Positions 19,347 through 27,329 are shown, counted from the first letter of the stretch. The stretch: 64,000 nucleotides of DNA from Erwinia aphidicola (GCF_024169515.1 NZ_JAMKCQ010000001.1:2790001-2854000); one strand, 5' to 3'. Translations and numbers: made by a program. Notes: generated from the sequence alone by a model not told the origin.

Positions 19347-19640
19347 ATGAAGCAGTTGGTGATCGATATTCTGATGAAAATGGCCAAAATGGATGTGGAT
19401 AACAAAGAGCTAACCGCTCAGGTTGAGGCGCAGTCGCTGCTGATTGCGGCACTGCTGCTGACCGTGGGTAAGGGGACCTCTTCCTCTATTTCAGACAATA
19501 TCCAGAATGCCATTCTGACCGCCTCCCAGAGCGGAGACGGTTTCCTGCAAACGGACGTTGACCTGCTGTTGACCCATGTAAACCGCCTGCTGGCGGTGAC
19601 GCGCTATGTGGATGAAGCGGCGCCTGCCGCAGACGGTTAA
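19347..19640 (+). CDS. IraP-like anti-adaptor protein (paralogue)
   Basis: The 97-residue protein aligns over its N-terminal half with IraP: MKQLVIDILMKMAKMD...NKELTAQVEAQSLLIAALLL against MKNLIAELLVRLAQKE...SKELVAQVEALEIVVTALLR of the true iraP at 43436. IraP binds the adaptor RssB and protects sigma S from ClpXP. The C-terminal half differs, with an Asp-Val-Asp-Leu-Leu-Leu segment in place of the acidic IraP end. It may be a second anti-adaptor that responds to another stress, or may bind another RssB surface. Convergent with a small lipoprotein gene. Confidence 0.7.
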   Translation: MKQLVIDILMKMAKMDVDNKELTAQVEAQSLLIAALLLTVGKGTSSSISDNIQNAILTASQSGDGFLQTDVDLLLTHVNRLLAVTRYVDEAAPAADG

Positions 19641-19650
19641 TCATCACGCA

Positions 19651-19821
19651 TTATCGGTAGACCTCACCGCACAGCAGCACCACGTTGGGGCGGCGCTGAT
19701 GAATGCGTTCAGCCATCTGTTCGCAGGCGTAGCGGCTGGGAAAGATATGCTCAGATACCGGAAGTGCATCACAGGCGTCATGCCCACAGGCGCTGACGAG
19801 TAAAACGAAGCCAATTAACAT
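19651..19821 (-). CDS. Small 56-residue lipoprotein
   Basis: A short frame beginning MLIGFVLLVSACGHD is preceded by a strong ribosome site (AAAGGAG, 7 bp before the ATG at 19821). The hydrophobic start and the Val-Ser-Ala-Cys lipobox with Cys12 predict a lipoprotein of about 45 mature residues. Two more cysteines (17 and 33) and one near the end (51) could form disulphides. It converges on the iraP-like gene, ending 10 bp from its stop. I do not recognise the family. Confidence 0.6.
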   Translation of the reverse strand: MLIGFVLLVSACGHDACDALPVSEHIFPSRYACEQMAERIHQRRPNVVLLCGEVYR

Positions 19822-19960
19822 CTTTCACTCCTTTGATAATCCGGTTTGCTTATCAGTATAGGTGACAAGCTCAGTACCAGCCTGTTCCACACGTGCTGAG
19901 CGGTTGAAGTTTCTGCTATCTGTCGTTGTTCACCGTCAGGCGGTGTAATAAGGAGTTTCT

Positions 19961-20851
19961 GTGGCACTGTTTCAAGGACTTTCTGCTTTTCCCATCACCC
20001 CGACTGACGCCGCTGGCGTAGTGGATATCCGCGCGCTGGAAAAACTGCTGCTGCGCCTGAAACATGCCCGGGTCGATTCTGTCGGTTTACTCGGTAGCAC
20101 CGGTCTTTACGCTTATCTCCGCCGTGAGCAAAAGCAGCGCGCTATTGAAGCGGCGGTGGCCTGTCTGGGGGATATTCCGGTGATTGCCAGCGCCGGGGCG
20201 TTGCGTACCGATGATGCCTGCCAGCTGGCTGCCGATGCCGCACAAGCGGGCGCACGCGGTATTTTGCTGGCTCCGGTCTCCTATACGCCGCTGTCTGACG
20301 AAGAGGTATTCCAGCACTATGCCGCCGTGGCGCAGGCCAGCGATCTGCCGATCTGTATCTACCATAACCCGGGCACCACGCACTTTACCTTTTCACCTGA
20401 ACTGCTGCAGCGCCTGGGAACCCTTCCGCAGATTCAGGCGCTGAAACAGCCTGCTCAGCCCGCGACCCGTCGCGATGATGTCAATGAACTGCGCGCCCGC
20501 TTTGCCCCGGGTTTTGCCGTGGGTTTTAGCGGTGACTGGAATGCGGGCAATGCCTTGCTGGCAGGGGGCGATCTGTGGTTCAGCGTGCTGGGTGGGCTAC
20601 TGCCGCAGCACGCACAGGCACTGATGCGGGCGGCTCAGGCGGGGGATGCAGAGCAGGTGGCCGAGCTGAATCAGATACTGGCGCCGATGTGGCAGCTGTT
20701 CCAGCGTCTCAGCAGCCTGCGGGTGATGTATGCCGCTGTAGAGATTCTGGGGATTTGCCAGCCTGTGTTACCCCGTCCGTTACTGGGACTGGATCGGGCA
20801 GAGCGGCAGGAGATCGAACAGGTGCTGAACGCACTGTTGGATAAAATCTGA
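19961..20851 (+). CDS. DapA-family aldolase/synthase
   Basis: A 296-residue TIM-barrel protein of the dihydrodipicolinate synthase/N-acetylneuraminate lyase family. The Schiff-base lysine is Lys162 in QALKQP, the catalytic tyrosine Tyr134 in IYHNPGTT and the early loop is GSTGLY at residues 45-50. The loop differs from the GTTGE of true DapA, and this is not the biosynthetic DapA locus, so the natural substrate is probably another keto acid. It stands alone with its own RBS (AAGGAG), and a YjbE-like gene converges on it. Confidence 0.88.
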   Translation: MALFQGLSAFPITPTDAAGVVDIRALEKLLLRLKHARVDSVGLLGSTGLYAYLRREQKQRAIEAAVACLGDIPVIASAGALRTDDACQLAADAAQAGARGILLAPVSYTPLSDEEVFQHYAAVAQASDLPICIYHNPGTTHFTFSPELLQRLGTLPQIQALKQPAQPATRRDDVNELRARFAPGFAVGFSGDWNAGNALLAGGDLWFSVLGGLLPQHAQALMRAAQAGDAEQVAELNQILAPMWQLFQRLSSLRVMYAAVEILGICQPVLPRPLLGLDRAERQEIEQVLNALLDKI

Positions 20852-20866
20852 GGCGCTAACGGATGA

Positions 20867-20893
20867 ATGGCCTTGCGCTGCATGCAAGGCCAT
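20867..20893. terminator. Bidirectional hairpin between the DapA-family gene and yjbE-like gene
   Basis: Perfect 10-bp arms ATGGCCTTGC (20867-20876) and GCAAGGCCAT (20884-20893) with a 7-nt loop lie between two convergent genes. There is no long T tract, so termination efficiency is uncertain. Confidence 0.55.
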
Positions 20894-20919
20894 GAGCTGC
20901 TGTGCGTTCTAAAATTTAA

Positions 20920-21162
20920 TCAGTGCGCAACCGTTGAGGTTGTCGTTGTGGTGGTGCCGGTGTTCGAGCCATCGCCGCCGCTGGACGTCGCGAGAGCGAT
21001 ACCCAGCAGCGCGGCAACGGCGCCAACGCCAACGGCATTAGAGGTGCCATCAGACATTGACGATGCGCTGCTGCCTGCTGCTTCACCCGCTCCGGTCACG
21101 GCCCAGGTACTGCTGCTGCCTGCCAGTAATGCCAGCAATAAAAGTGATTTGACGCGTTTCAT
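20920..21162 (-). CDS. yjbE: YjbE-like secreted Gly/Ser/Thr-rich small protein
   Basis: The 80-residue protein has a signal peptide (to about residue 21, SSSTWA) and a low-complexity mature part with GTSNAVGVGAVAALLGIALA and GGDGSNTGTTTTTTST at the end. This is the pattern of E. coli YjbE, whose operon yjbEFGH is linked to exopolysaccharide production under Rcs control; GfcA is a related alternative. Here yjbF, yjbG and yjbH are absent from both sides, so the gene stands alone. A role in extracellular polysaccharide is inferred from homology only. Confidence 0.7.
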   Translation of the reverse strand: MKRVKSLLLLALLAGSSSTWAVTGAGEAAGSSASSMSDGTSNAVGVGAVAALLGIALATSSGGDGSNTGTTTTTTSTVAH

Positions 21163-21589
21163 ATTATTATCCTCGGGCGTTGAGATTCTGGTGCTGCAGA
21201 GGAAGCATAATGAGATTTATGGCGAGGTGAAATGGGTGAACAACGGCAAAAATAGCCGCACTCCAGTACCGCTGGATGCTAAAAAGATCCATTAATAACC
21301 GGACCTGTTGTGTCATCTATCCCTGTATGCCACGCGTGATAACACGGCGGCAATGCAATAGTGAGATTTTTCCCGTCGCCTGCGCGGTTAACCCTGGCTG
21401 TGAAAGATGGCCGTAATAAGCTGGAAATCCACGCTATTTTTCAGAATATCCTCTGATGCTCTCGATCTGGCTGAAAAGTGTGCAATTTTTGCGATTTATC
21501 CTGGTTTTAGGGGGATCCTGCAGGTTTTAAGAACTTGTTAACCAAGTTATGGCCTACTGGACTAAGTCAAATTGGCCAGGGGATGAAAG

Positions 21590-22174
21590 ATGTTGTTGAC
21601 CGCACTGTCGTATATCAAAGATAAAACCGGTTACTTACAAGAGTTTATCGCCGATCCGCGCAAAACCGGGACCATTGCTCCCTCTTCCCAAACGCTGTGT
21701 AAAACCATGTCAGACGCCGTCGAATGGCAGCAGTGCCTGCGCGTAGCGGAATTAGGTGCCGGGGAGGGCGTGTTAACCCGCCATCTGCTAAGCAGAATGC
21801 GGGCGGATGCCAGCCTGCTGGCTTTCGAAACCAACCCGCGCTTTCATCCGCGCCTGGCATCCCTGCATGACAATCGTTTACAGGTGAGCGGCGAGTCGGC
21901 GGAAACGCTGGAGGGGGAGTTTGATGCGATATTTTCCGGCCTGCCGCTGCTGTCGCTGCCCCACGGGGTGCGCCACCGCATTCTGCAGCGTGCCGCCGAA
22001 CAGCTGAGTGAAAACGGCGTGTTTGTTCAGTTCCAGTACACCTCATTATCCGAGCCGCTGCTCTCTGAATACTTCGCCTGGAACCGCACGCGCGTGCTGG
22101 CTAACCTGCCGCCTGCATGGGTGTATCGTGGGCACTCACTAACCCGCTTACCCTGGGCCAGCGCGGCTCGCTAA
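21590..22174 (+). CDS. Phospholipid N-methyltransferase-like SAM methyltransferase
   Basis: A 194-residue protein with a SAM-binding Rossmann fold; motif I is VAELGAGEGVLTRHLL at about residues 49-64. The preceding segment FIADPRKTGTIAPSSQTLCK resembles the PmtA type of phosphatidylethanolamine N-methyltransferases, which share this start with ribosomal RNA methyltransferase relatives. Enteric bacteria usually lack phosphatidylcholine, so the true acceptor may be different. The ATG at 21590 follows an AGGGGATGAAAG ribosome site. No partner genes are evident nearby. Confidence 0.72.
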   Translation: MLLTALSYIKDKTGYLQEFIADPRKTGTIAPSSQTLCKTMSDAVEWQQCLRVAELGAGEGVLTRHLLSRMRADASLLAFETNPRFHPRLASLHDNRLQVSGESAETLEGEFDAIFSGLPLLSLPHGVRHRILQRAAEQLSENGVFVQFQYTSLSEPLLSEYFAWNRTRVLANLPPAWVYRGHSLTRLPWASAAR

Positions 22175-22249
22175 TGCGAATGTTCCTACTCTGCCTGGCA
22201 ATTGTGTCAGATTTGCTATGCTTAACCTTTAGCCAAAGAGGAGGAGAAG

Positions 22250-22480
22250 ATGAGCAGTGAAACAGAAGTGCCGGTTACGAACGAGGAAGAAGTGTGCAAT
22301 ATCATCGGTAAAGCCGTGGTTGACCTCAGCATCACGGGACAACCGGTCAACAAAGCCACGCTGGGCCTGAAGCTGCTGGCAATGGCCGATCAGGATAGCG
22401 ATGACGAACGTATTTTACTCTACTGGATTGCCCGCAGGGCCATCAATCAACCGCACAAATTTGCGGAGGCAAGGTACTGA
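22250..22480 (+). CDS. AriR/YmgA-family connector-type small protein
   Basis: A 76-residue protein whose core VCNIIGKAVVDLSITGQPVNKATLGLKLL (residues 16-44, quoted here only in part: IIGKAVVDLSITGQPVNK) fits the pattern of the YmgB/AriR family, small proteins that act on the Rcs phosphorelay and biofilm or acid resistance in E. coli. A very good ribosome site (GAGGAGGAG) precedes the ATG. Upstream, GCTATGCTTAACC resembles a sigma S-type -10 region. It is one of two members of this family in the window, with YcgZ at 36516-36761. Confidence 0.6.
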   Translation: MSSETEVPVTNEEEVCNIIGKAVVDLSITGQPVNKATLGLKLLAMADQDSDDERILLYWIARRAINQPHKFAEARY

Positions 22481-22554
22481 CTACCTGCCTGTAGCCGGGG
22501 CTGCTGCCCCCGGAAATACGCGGCCGTTCAGTGATATGCTGGGCGGCCATCGAG

Positions 22555-23571
22555 CTACACCAGCTTGCGCAGCCACGGCACGCGCATCACCAGTGCAATA
22601 ATCAGCGAAGAGAGTATAAACACTGCCAGCGCTACGGCTGGGATGGTGAACGCCGAGTAGTAACCATTGAACTCCACTGCCACCAGGCGCAGCACGCTCT
22701 CCAGCACCAGCATATGCACAAAGAAGATACCTACGCTGAGCTTTGCCTGACCGCGAATCGCCAGATTAACGCGCCGGGTAAATTGTAATGGCGCATTCAG
22801 CAGCATAAAGAAACAGGCCAGCGCCAGCGTAACGACCGTCGGCGCAGAATAGAACAGAAAAATTCCGTCCGGCCTGCCGATACTGCGCGACAGCGAGTAC
22901 TCCATCACCGCAGTCAGCACCGCGCTGAGCACGAATATCACCGAGGCGATAGTCACTTTTGGCGCGAGCTTATAACGCCTTACTACGCCACCAATAATAT
23001 AAAAGCCGGAAAGGTAGACCACCATATCGATATTACTGGGGTTCTGTAGAAGGTGATTTTCCAGCACGCTCTCTTTGAAGTTATCAAACAGCATATAGAC
23101 CGATGCCAGCGCGAACCAGACGGCGAGAATATAGTTGATGCGCTGCTGGCTGCCGTGTTGAATAAAGGTATTAAGCAGCGGAGTGACCAGGTAGAGCAGA
23201 ATTAGCGTGTAAATGAACCACAGATGGCTGTAGGCCGGGGTGCTGAGTAAATCCAGCAGGCTAAAGGGTTTTGGGCTGTCATTCACCGTGCGGTCGTAGA
23301 CAAAATAGATAATTGTCCAGGCCACCAGCGGGATCAGCAAATCCAGCACGCGCGTTTTTAGCGTGCTGAGCAGGGATTCATTTTTATTTAGAGAGATATA
23401 GCCCGCAATCAGCAGGAAAAGCGGAAATGAAATTCGCCCCAGCGTGTCATACATCACTGCAACCGACCAGCCGTTATGAAATGAGCCGTAGGGGATCTCT
23501 GCGGTGTGCAGCAGGATCACCAAAAAGGTCGCAATCAGCGTAAGTAATTTAATATTGAGGGTTTTCAACAA
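22555..23571 (-). CDS. Acyltransferase-3 family membrane protein (WecH/YiaH-like)
   Basis: A 338-residue inner-membrane protein with about ten hydrophobic segments, typical of acyltransferase family 3. The N-terminal His21 in LVILLHTAEIP is in the place of the catalytic His of this family, and the segment ISFPLFLLIAGYIS follows as in WecH. Members O-acetylate surface polysaccharides or glycolipids, such as enterobacterial common antigen. The exact target cannot be told. It stands alone, with an intergenic gap on both sides. Confidence 0.82.
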   Translation of the reverse strand: MLKTLNIKLLTLIATFLVILLHTAEIPYGSFHNGWSVAVMYDTLGRISFPLFLLIAGYISLNKNESLLSTLKTRVLDLLIPLVAWTIIYFVYDRTVNDSPKPFSLLDLLSTPAYSHLWFIYTLILLYLVTPLLNTFIQHGSQQRINYILAVWFALASVYMLFDNFKESVLENHLLQNPSNIDMVVYLSGFYIIGGVVRRYKLAPKVTIASVIFVLSAVLTAVMEYSLSRSIGRPDGIFLFYSAPTVVTLALACFFMLLNAPLQFTRRVNLAIRGQAKLSVGIFFVHMLVLESVLRLVAVEFNGYYSAFTIPAVALAVFILSSLIIALVMRVPWLRKLV

Positions 23572-23684
23572 CAGATTCCTTTGCTAGGGCAGCACTGCAA
23601 AGTCTCTACAGGCTTCAACTTAGGGTAAATGTAACATACCTTGGTAAAATCCTGCTGTGTTTACCCGCAAAATTTGCCGTCTGT

Positions 23685-23933
23685 TTAGCTGGGATGCGTT
23701 TCTACGGTAATTTGCGCCGCGCAGCTTTCACCGGGTTTGACCACGCGGAATTCTGCTTTGCCCTGATGCACGTAGATACAGGCGCGCCCCGCATCACCGC
23801 CATCCTGCTCCTGCGACAGGGATATCGAAAGGGTTTGCGCGCTGGAAACGGCTATCAACGCGGCGTACAGCGCCAGCGTGGCGCAAATCAACCGGGCTTT
23901 AGTGAGCTTTAATTTACTTTCCGATAGCAACAT
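23685..23933 (-). CDS. Small hypothetical exported protein
   Basis: An 82-residue protein with a hydrophobic segment at residues 13-33 (ICATLALYAALIAVSSAQT) that may be a signal peptide or anchor. The rest, about 50 residues, has two cysteines (52 and 70) and a predicted strand-rich composition. A GGAGGG ribosome site lies before the ATG at 23933. I recognise no family. It precedes no obvious partner on the same strand. Confidence 0.5.
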   Translation of the reverse strand: MLLSESKLKLTKARLICATLALYAALIAVSSAQTLSISLSQEQDGGDAGRACIYVHQGKAEFRVVKPGESCAAQITVETHPS

Positions 23934-24091
23934 GGGTGCCCTCCGTGAGCGCAGGCTGTCAATAGGGCTGGCGCTGGAGGCGAGGATCCAGAGCGCAACA
24001 CCATCAATGAAGATAAACGTCTGGCAATATCGGCGTTAACCGCCCGGCGACTCTATGGGATAACTCTTATTTTGAGTGGTAGCAATACGAT

Positions 24092-24115
24092 GGCGGAAGC
24101 GCTGCTGCTTCCGCC
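24092..24115 (-). terminator. Hairpin downstream of the KTSC gene
   Basis: Arms GGCGGAAGC (24092-24100) and GCTTCCGCC (24107-24115) lie about 15 bp after the stop codon of the minus-strand KTSC gene. There is little T after it, so it may stabilise the 3' end or act with a factor. Confidence 0.45.
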
Positions 24116-24129
24116 CGTGGGCTACGGCA

Positions 24130-24333
24130 TTAATGCTGGGAAAACTGATGCTTAATGTGCTGATAGAAGAAAGACCCCTTAGACGGGGAGGCCATAAAGA
24201 AGTGCCATGTTGTCAGAGGAACATCGCAATAGGTCCAGGTACCGTGGCCCAGAGTTTCAACTTCCAGTATGCGCTTATCTGCATCGTAACCCACTGAATG
24301 AATTGCGGATGATGCAACGGTCTGTCGTTTCAT
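24130..24333 (-). CDS. KTSC-domain protein
   Basis: The 67-residue protein is a single KTSC domain, so named for a motif at its C-terminal end; here SPSKGSFFYQHIK takes that place. The body MKRQTVASSAIHSVGYDADKR and a Trp-Tyr-X3-Val-Pro turn are typical. These domains occur alone or next to RNA- or nucleotide-handling proteins in other bacteria; no function is established. A strong AAGGAGG ribosome site precedes the ATG at 24333. Confidence 0.72.
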   Translation of the reverse strand: MKRQTVASSAIHSVGYDADKRILEVETLGHGTWTYCDVPLTTWHFFMASPSKGSFFYQHIKHQFSQH

Positions 24334-24481
24334 TTCAACCTCCTTTTATCATCGGTAAGGTTAAAATTTAAGCTGATTTTTGCCCGTTTATCCTGTCAGG
24401 GATCAAGAAAATTTATCTTTTGGCACGAAAGGTTAATCGAAGCGGCAGAAAAAGAGGGGGGAAAGGGGGGGAGAAAAATAA

Positions 24482-24520
24482 GCCTCGGGAAGTGGGAAAC
24501 CCAGCAACACTTCCTGAGGC
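24482..24520. other. 13-bp inverted repeat, terminator-like on the minus strand
   Basis: Arms at 24482-24494 and 24508-24520 (GCCTCGGGAAGTG against its near complement, one mismatch) enclose a 13-nt loop. On the minus strand it is followed by TTATTTTTCTC, as in an intrinsic terminator, yet no minus-strand gene is seen just upstream. It sits in a 348-bp gap (24334-24681) that also holds the TGTACA operator. A small RNA on the minus strand is possible. Confidence 0.35.
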
Positions 24521-24569
24521 CATGCAAATGCATAATTCGTTACAGGAGTTACTTTAGCCGCTTCGCCAA

Positions 24570-24603
24570 ACTTGTACAAGTTTATTTTTCTTTGTACAAC
24601 TTT
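24570..24603 (+). promoter_or_regulatory. MlrA/BluR-type (MerR family) operator candidate
   Basis: The palindrome AACTTGTACAAGTT is followed by a second TTTGTACAACTTT; the two TGTACA cores are at 24573-24578 and 24593-24598, 20 bp apart start to start. Operators of the MerR-type regulators MlrA and BluR contain paired TGTACA motifs, and BluR governs the ycgZ-ymgA-ariR operon in E. coli. It lies about 80 bp before the small gene at 24682. The regulator assignment is inference. Confidence 0.4.
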
Positions 24604-24681
24604 GTCCGGCGGGGTAAAAAGCGTGACGAAAAGGGGCCAAACTTGCTAGAGTGCGTTTTTACTGTTTTAGCGGAAATGATT

Positions 24682-24876
24682 ATGTCGAACGAAATTGCCC
24701 ATCCGTCCAGCAGCCCGAAGCAGGCTGCCTTACAGCTGGTGATTGAACTGGTACGTGCGGGGAAGCTCAGCCCGCTGCAGGGAGATGCATCAAATATGAT
24801 CTCTATCTACGAGCAGTTTAAAACGCATTTTGAAGCGGATAAACAGAAACACGCCTCGGGTTCAGCCATCTCCTGA
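24682..24876 (+). CDS. Small hypothetical protein downstream of a TGTACA operator
   Basis: A 64-residue soluble protein beginning MSNEIAHPSSSPKQAALQLV. A helix-rich core (AALQLVIELVRAGKLSPLQG) is followed by a charged tail. A start six bases upstream (ATG at 24676) is also possible. I do not recognise the family. The length, the composition and the MlrA/BluR-like operator upstream recall the YcgZ/YmgA/AriR/YmgC group of small connectors, but I see no clear sequence match. Confidence 0.55.
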   Translation: MSNEIAHPSSSPKQAALQLVIELVRAGKLSPLQGDASNMISIYEQFKTHFEADKQKHASGSAIS

Positions 24877-24941
24877 TCTTCAGCTTTGATGCGGTCAGCT
24901 ACGGGGTGCTCCGTAGCTGACGGAGATGACGAGTTATTCCC

Positions 24942-26519
24942 TCATTGCTTACTAACGCGGTCAAAGTACAGCAGGCTGATACCAATGCCCTGATGTGCCC
25001 CCTGAATATTTTTCCCCAGCCCGACAAGTTGTTGCCCCTGTAACGAGACCACAAACGGTGAATTTTGCTGGATGTCTGTTTGCAGCTGCTGATAAAGCGC
25101 CGTGCGTTTTTGCGTATCACTTTCCGCCGCCGCCGCGCGCGTTTTGGCACTCAATTCCGGGATATTCCAGCCAACGCGCCACGCCAGCGTTTTCGGGCCG
25201 CCCGCGACGTTATAGGCGAAGGTGCTGGCATTGCTGTTGGCATCAACGTAATCCGCGCCCCAGTAGATAAAGATCGACTGGAAATTGCGGCTGCGCATTT
25301 TGCTCCACAGCTCGGACTCGGCGACCGGCTGAATATCAATCTGAATATCCGCTTTAGCAAAGCTCGCCTGCAGCGCCTGGGCAATATCGCTGTACGGCGG
25401 CTGGCTGACGACGGTCAGCGCAAAGCGCGTGCCGGGCTTGATCCCGCCCTTCGCCAGGATCGCTTTGGCTTTCGCCACATCGTAGTGGAACGGCTGGTTG
25501 GTCAGCGCGCCCTCAAAACCGGCAGGCAGGAACGTTTGATGCACCTGATACTGGCCTTTCAACAGCTGCTGAGAAAGGCTGTTGTAATCCACCAGCCAGC
25601 GGGCAGCCTGCCACAGCGCGGGGTTGCCCAGCGCCGGTTGCTGCTTATCCTGGGTATTGAAGCCGAGGTAATAGATCAGGCTGGAGGGGAAGCTGGCGAC
25701 CTGCACCTTGCCCTGCTTTTGCAGCGTGGCGAACTGGTCGGCGCCCAAATTATAGGCGACGTCGGCATCGCCGCTCTCCAGCAGCAGGCGGCGTGAACCG
25801 GCATCGCTGACGTTCTTCAGGATCACCCGCTTGAGAGGGGGGGCTGGCTGAGCGTGCGGGTTCTGCTCCAGCACCAGCGCCTGCTGGGGCACGTAGTTGC
25901 GGATGCTGTAGGCCGCGCTACCTGCCGAGTGGGTGCGCAGCCAGCCGTTGCCAGCGTCCCGATCCGTCACGTGCTGCTGCACCAGCTTGCTGTCCACTAC
26001 CGAGGCGACGGGTGAGGTCAGCAGGCGCAGAGCCAGATCGCGCCCAATTGCCGACTGCCAGCGGATCTCCAGCTGATGGTCGCCGCGCCGGGTAAACTGC
26101 GCATCCACATTGTCTGGCGTCCAGCCAAACTCCCCGAGGATAAACACCGGGGTTTTATTCAGCTTCACCGCACGCGTCAGCGAGTAAATGACATCGTCGG
26201 CAGTGACGGGATTGCCGCTGGCAAACTTCGCGTCCGCTTGCAGGGTAATCAGCAGGCTGTGCTCGCTGCTCCCCGGCTGCCAGCTGCTGGCCAGCTGCGG
26301 CCTGAGCTGACGAGGGTCGCTGATATCCGGCGTGACCAGCGTTTGGTAGACGTTACGCAGGCTGCTGGTGCTGACGGTTTCAAAACTCTCCGCCGGATCA
26401 AAGCTGATAATCCCGTCAAGCGAGATGGCAACGATCAGCGTATCGGCTGGCGTGGCGGCCTGGGAACCGGGGCTGAGCAACAGGGCGGTAGTGAATAACA
26501 GCGGCAGTAATTGGCGCAT
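24942..26519 (-). CDS. Peptide-type ABC transporter substrate-binding protein (second copy)
   Basis: A 525-residue periplasmic binding protein of family 5 (DppA/OppA/NikA type) with a signal peptide ending PGSQA before ATPADTL. It is the last gene of the six-gene transporter operon and closely resembles the first one at 30072-31640: both run SFDPAES/DGFE, LRP/LKPxLASSWxPG and GADQxAxL in the same order. The pair probably arose by duplication and may widen substrate range. A palindromic repeat lies between it and the ATPase gene upstream. Confidence 0.87.
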   Translation of the reverse strand: MRQLLPLLFTTALLLSPGSQAATPADTLIVAISLDGIISFDPAESFETVSTSSLRNVYQTLVTPDISDPRQLRPQLASSWQPGSSEHSLLITLQADAKFASGNPVTADDVIYSLTRAVKLNKTPVFILGEFGWTPDNVDAQFTRRGDHQLEIRWQSAIGRDLALRLLTSPVASVVDSKLVQQHVTDRDAGNGWLRTHSAGSAAYSIRNYVPQQALVLEQNPHAQPAPPLKRVILKNVSDAGSRRLLLESGDADVAYNLGADQFATLQKQGKVQVASFPSSLIYYLGFNTQDKQQPALGNPALWQAARWLVDYNSLSQQLLKGQYQVHQTFLPAGFEGALTNQPFHYDVAKAKAILAKGGIKPGTRFALTVVSQPPYSDIAQALQASFAKADIQIDIQPVAESELWSKMRSRNFQSIFIYWGADYVDANSNASTFAYNVAGGPKTLAWRVGWNIPELSAKTRAAAAESDTQKRTALYQQLQTDIQQNSPFVVSLQGQQLVGLGKNIQGAHQGIGISLLYFDRVSKQ

Positions 26520-26629
26520 AAAAAAGTCCTGAATCGGTTGAGATATCAGGACTATAGAGGTTCACTGCGCGCTTCAGAAATGCCGGATCTGACTATGGTT
26601 AGTTGTTTACCACAATATCCTTCAGTAGG

Positions 26630-26647
26630 GGCCGGGCATGCCCGGCC
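26630..26647. repeat. 18-bp perfect palindrome (GCATGC-centred repeat)
   Basis: GGCCGGGCATGCCCGGCC is a perfect palindrome preceded by CAGTAGGG. It lies between the ATPase gene ending at 26664 and the second binding-protein gene. A closely similar core (CGGGCATGCCCG) recurs at 55217-55228, which suggests a REP-like dispersed element. Confidence 0.65.
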
Positions 26648-26663
26648 AGTACGTGAGTCGGGG

Positions 26664-27329
26664 TCAGCCGACAATACGGCCCTGATCCATATGCACTGCG
26701 CGATCGCACATGTGGTCGATAACATCCGGATCGTGGCTGACCAGCACCATCGTCAGGTTATCCTGCTGCTTGAGCTGATTAAGCAGATTGAGGATCTCCG
26801 CCTGCACCGACATATCCAGCGCCGATGTCGGCTCATCCAGCAGCAGGATCTTCGGCTGCAGCAGCAGCGCGCGTACAATCGCTACGCGCTGGCGCTGGCC
26901 GCCGGAGAGCTGATGCGGATAACGATCGGCCATCGCCGGATCCAGCCCGACGTGGCGGAACCCCTGATCGATACGATCGTCAATATTATCGCTTTTCAGC
27001 AGTTTCAACGGCTCTGCCAGCGTGCGGCGCAGGCGGTGCCGGGGATGCAGCGAGGCATAGGGATCCTGAAACACCATCTGCACGTCGCGGCGCAGCTGTC
27101 CGCTGAAGGCTTTGCCAGGCTGGGCGTGATGCCCGGCCAGCTGCATCTCACCGCGCCAGTGCGGATTCAGCCCGGCCAGCACCCACAGCAGCGACGACTT
27201 GCCGCAGCCGGAAGGGCCAACCAGACCAAAACACTCACCCGGCGTGACCGAGAGCGAAACATCATGCACCACGGTGCGCAGTTCGTAGCCCTGCTTATGG
27301 GACACGCTCAGCTGGGATAATTCAATCAT
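26664..27329 (-). CDS. Peptide-type ABC transporter ATP-binding protein
   Basis: The 221-residue ATPase has Walker A GPSGCGKSS, signature LSGGQRQRVAIVRAL and Walker B ILLLDEPTSALD. It is the DppF/OppF-like partner of the two-ATPase importer. The ATG at 27329 overlaps the end of the upstream ATPase gene by 8 bp, so translation is coupled; a longer in-frame extension inside the upstream gene is a shadow. It is shorter than usual DppF proteins (about 320), lacking the C-terminal oligopeptide-binding extension. Confidence 0.88.
   Translation of the reverse strand: MIELSQLSVSHKQGYELRTVVHDVSLSVTPGECFGLVGPSGCGKSSLLWVLAGLNPHWRGEMQLAGHHAQPGKAFSGQLRRDVQMVFQDPYASLHPRHRLRRTLAEPLKLLKSDNIDDRIDQGFRHVGLDPAMADRYPHQLSGGQRQRVAIVRALLLQPKILLLDEPTSALDMSVQAEILNLLNQLKQQDNLTMVLVSHDPDVIDHMCDRAVHMDQGRIVG

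Noticed and set aside
21436..21456. RcsAB-box-like sequence (TCAGAATATCCTC) upstream of the yjbE-like gene
   Set aside because: Only about 9 of 14 positions agree, and it lies some 280 bp from the start codon; too weak to list as a site.
24524..24559. Eleven-codon frame in the gap before the small gene at 24682
   Set aside because: No ribosome site and no conserved pattern visible.
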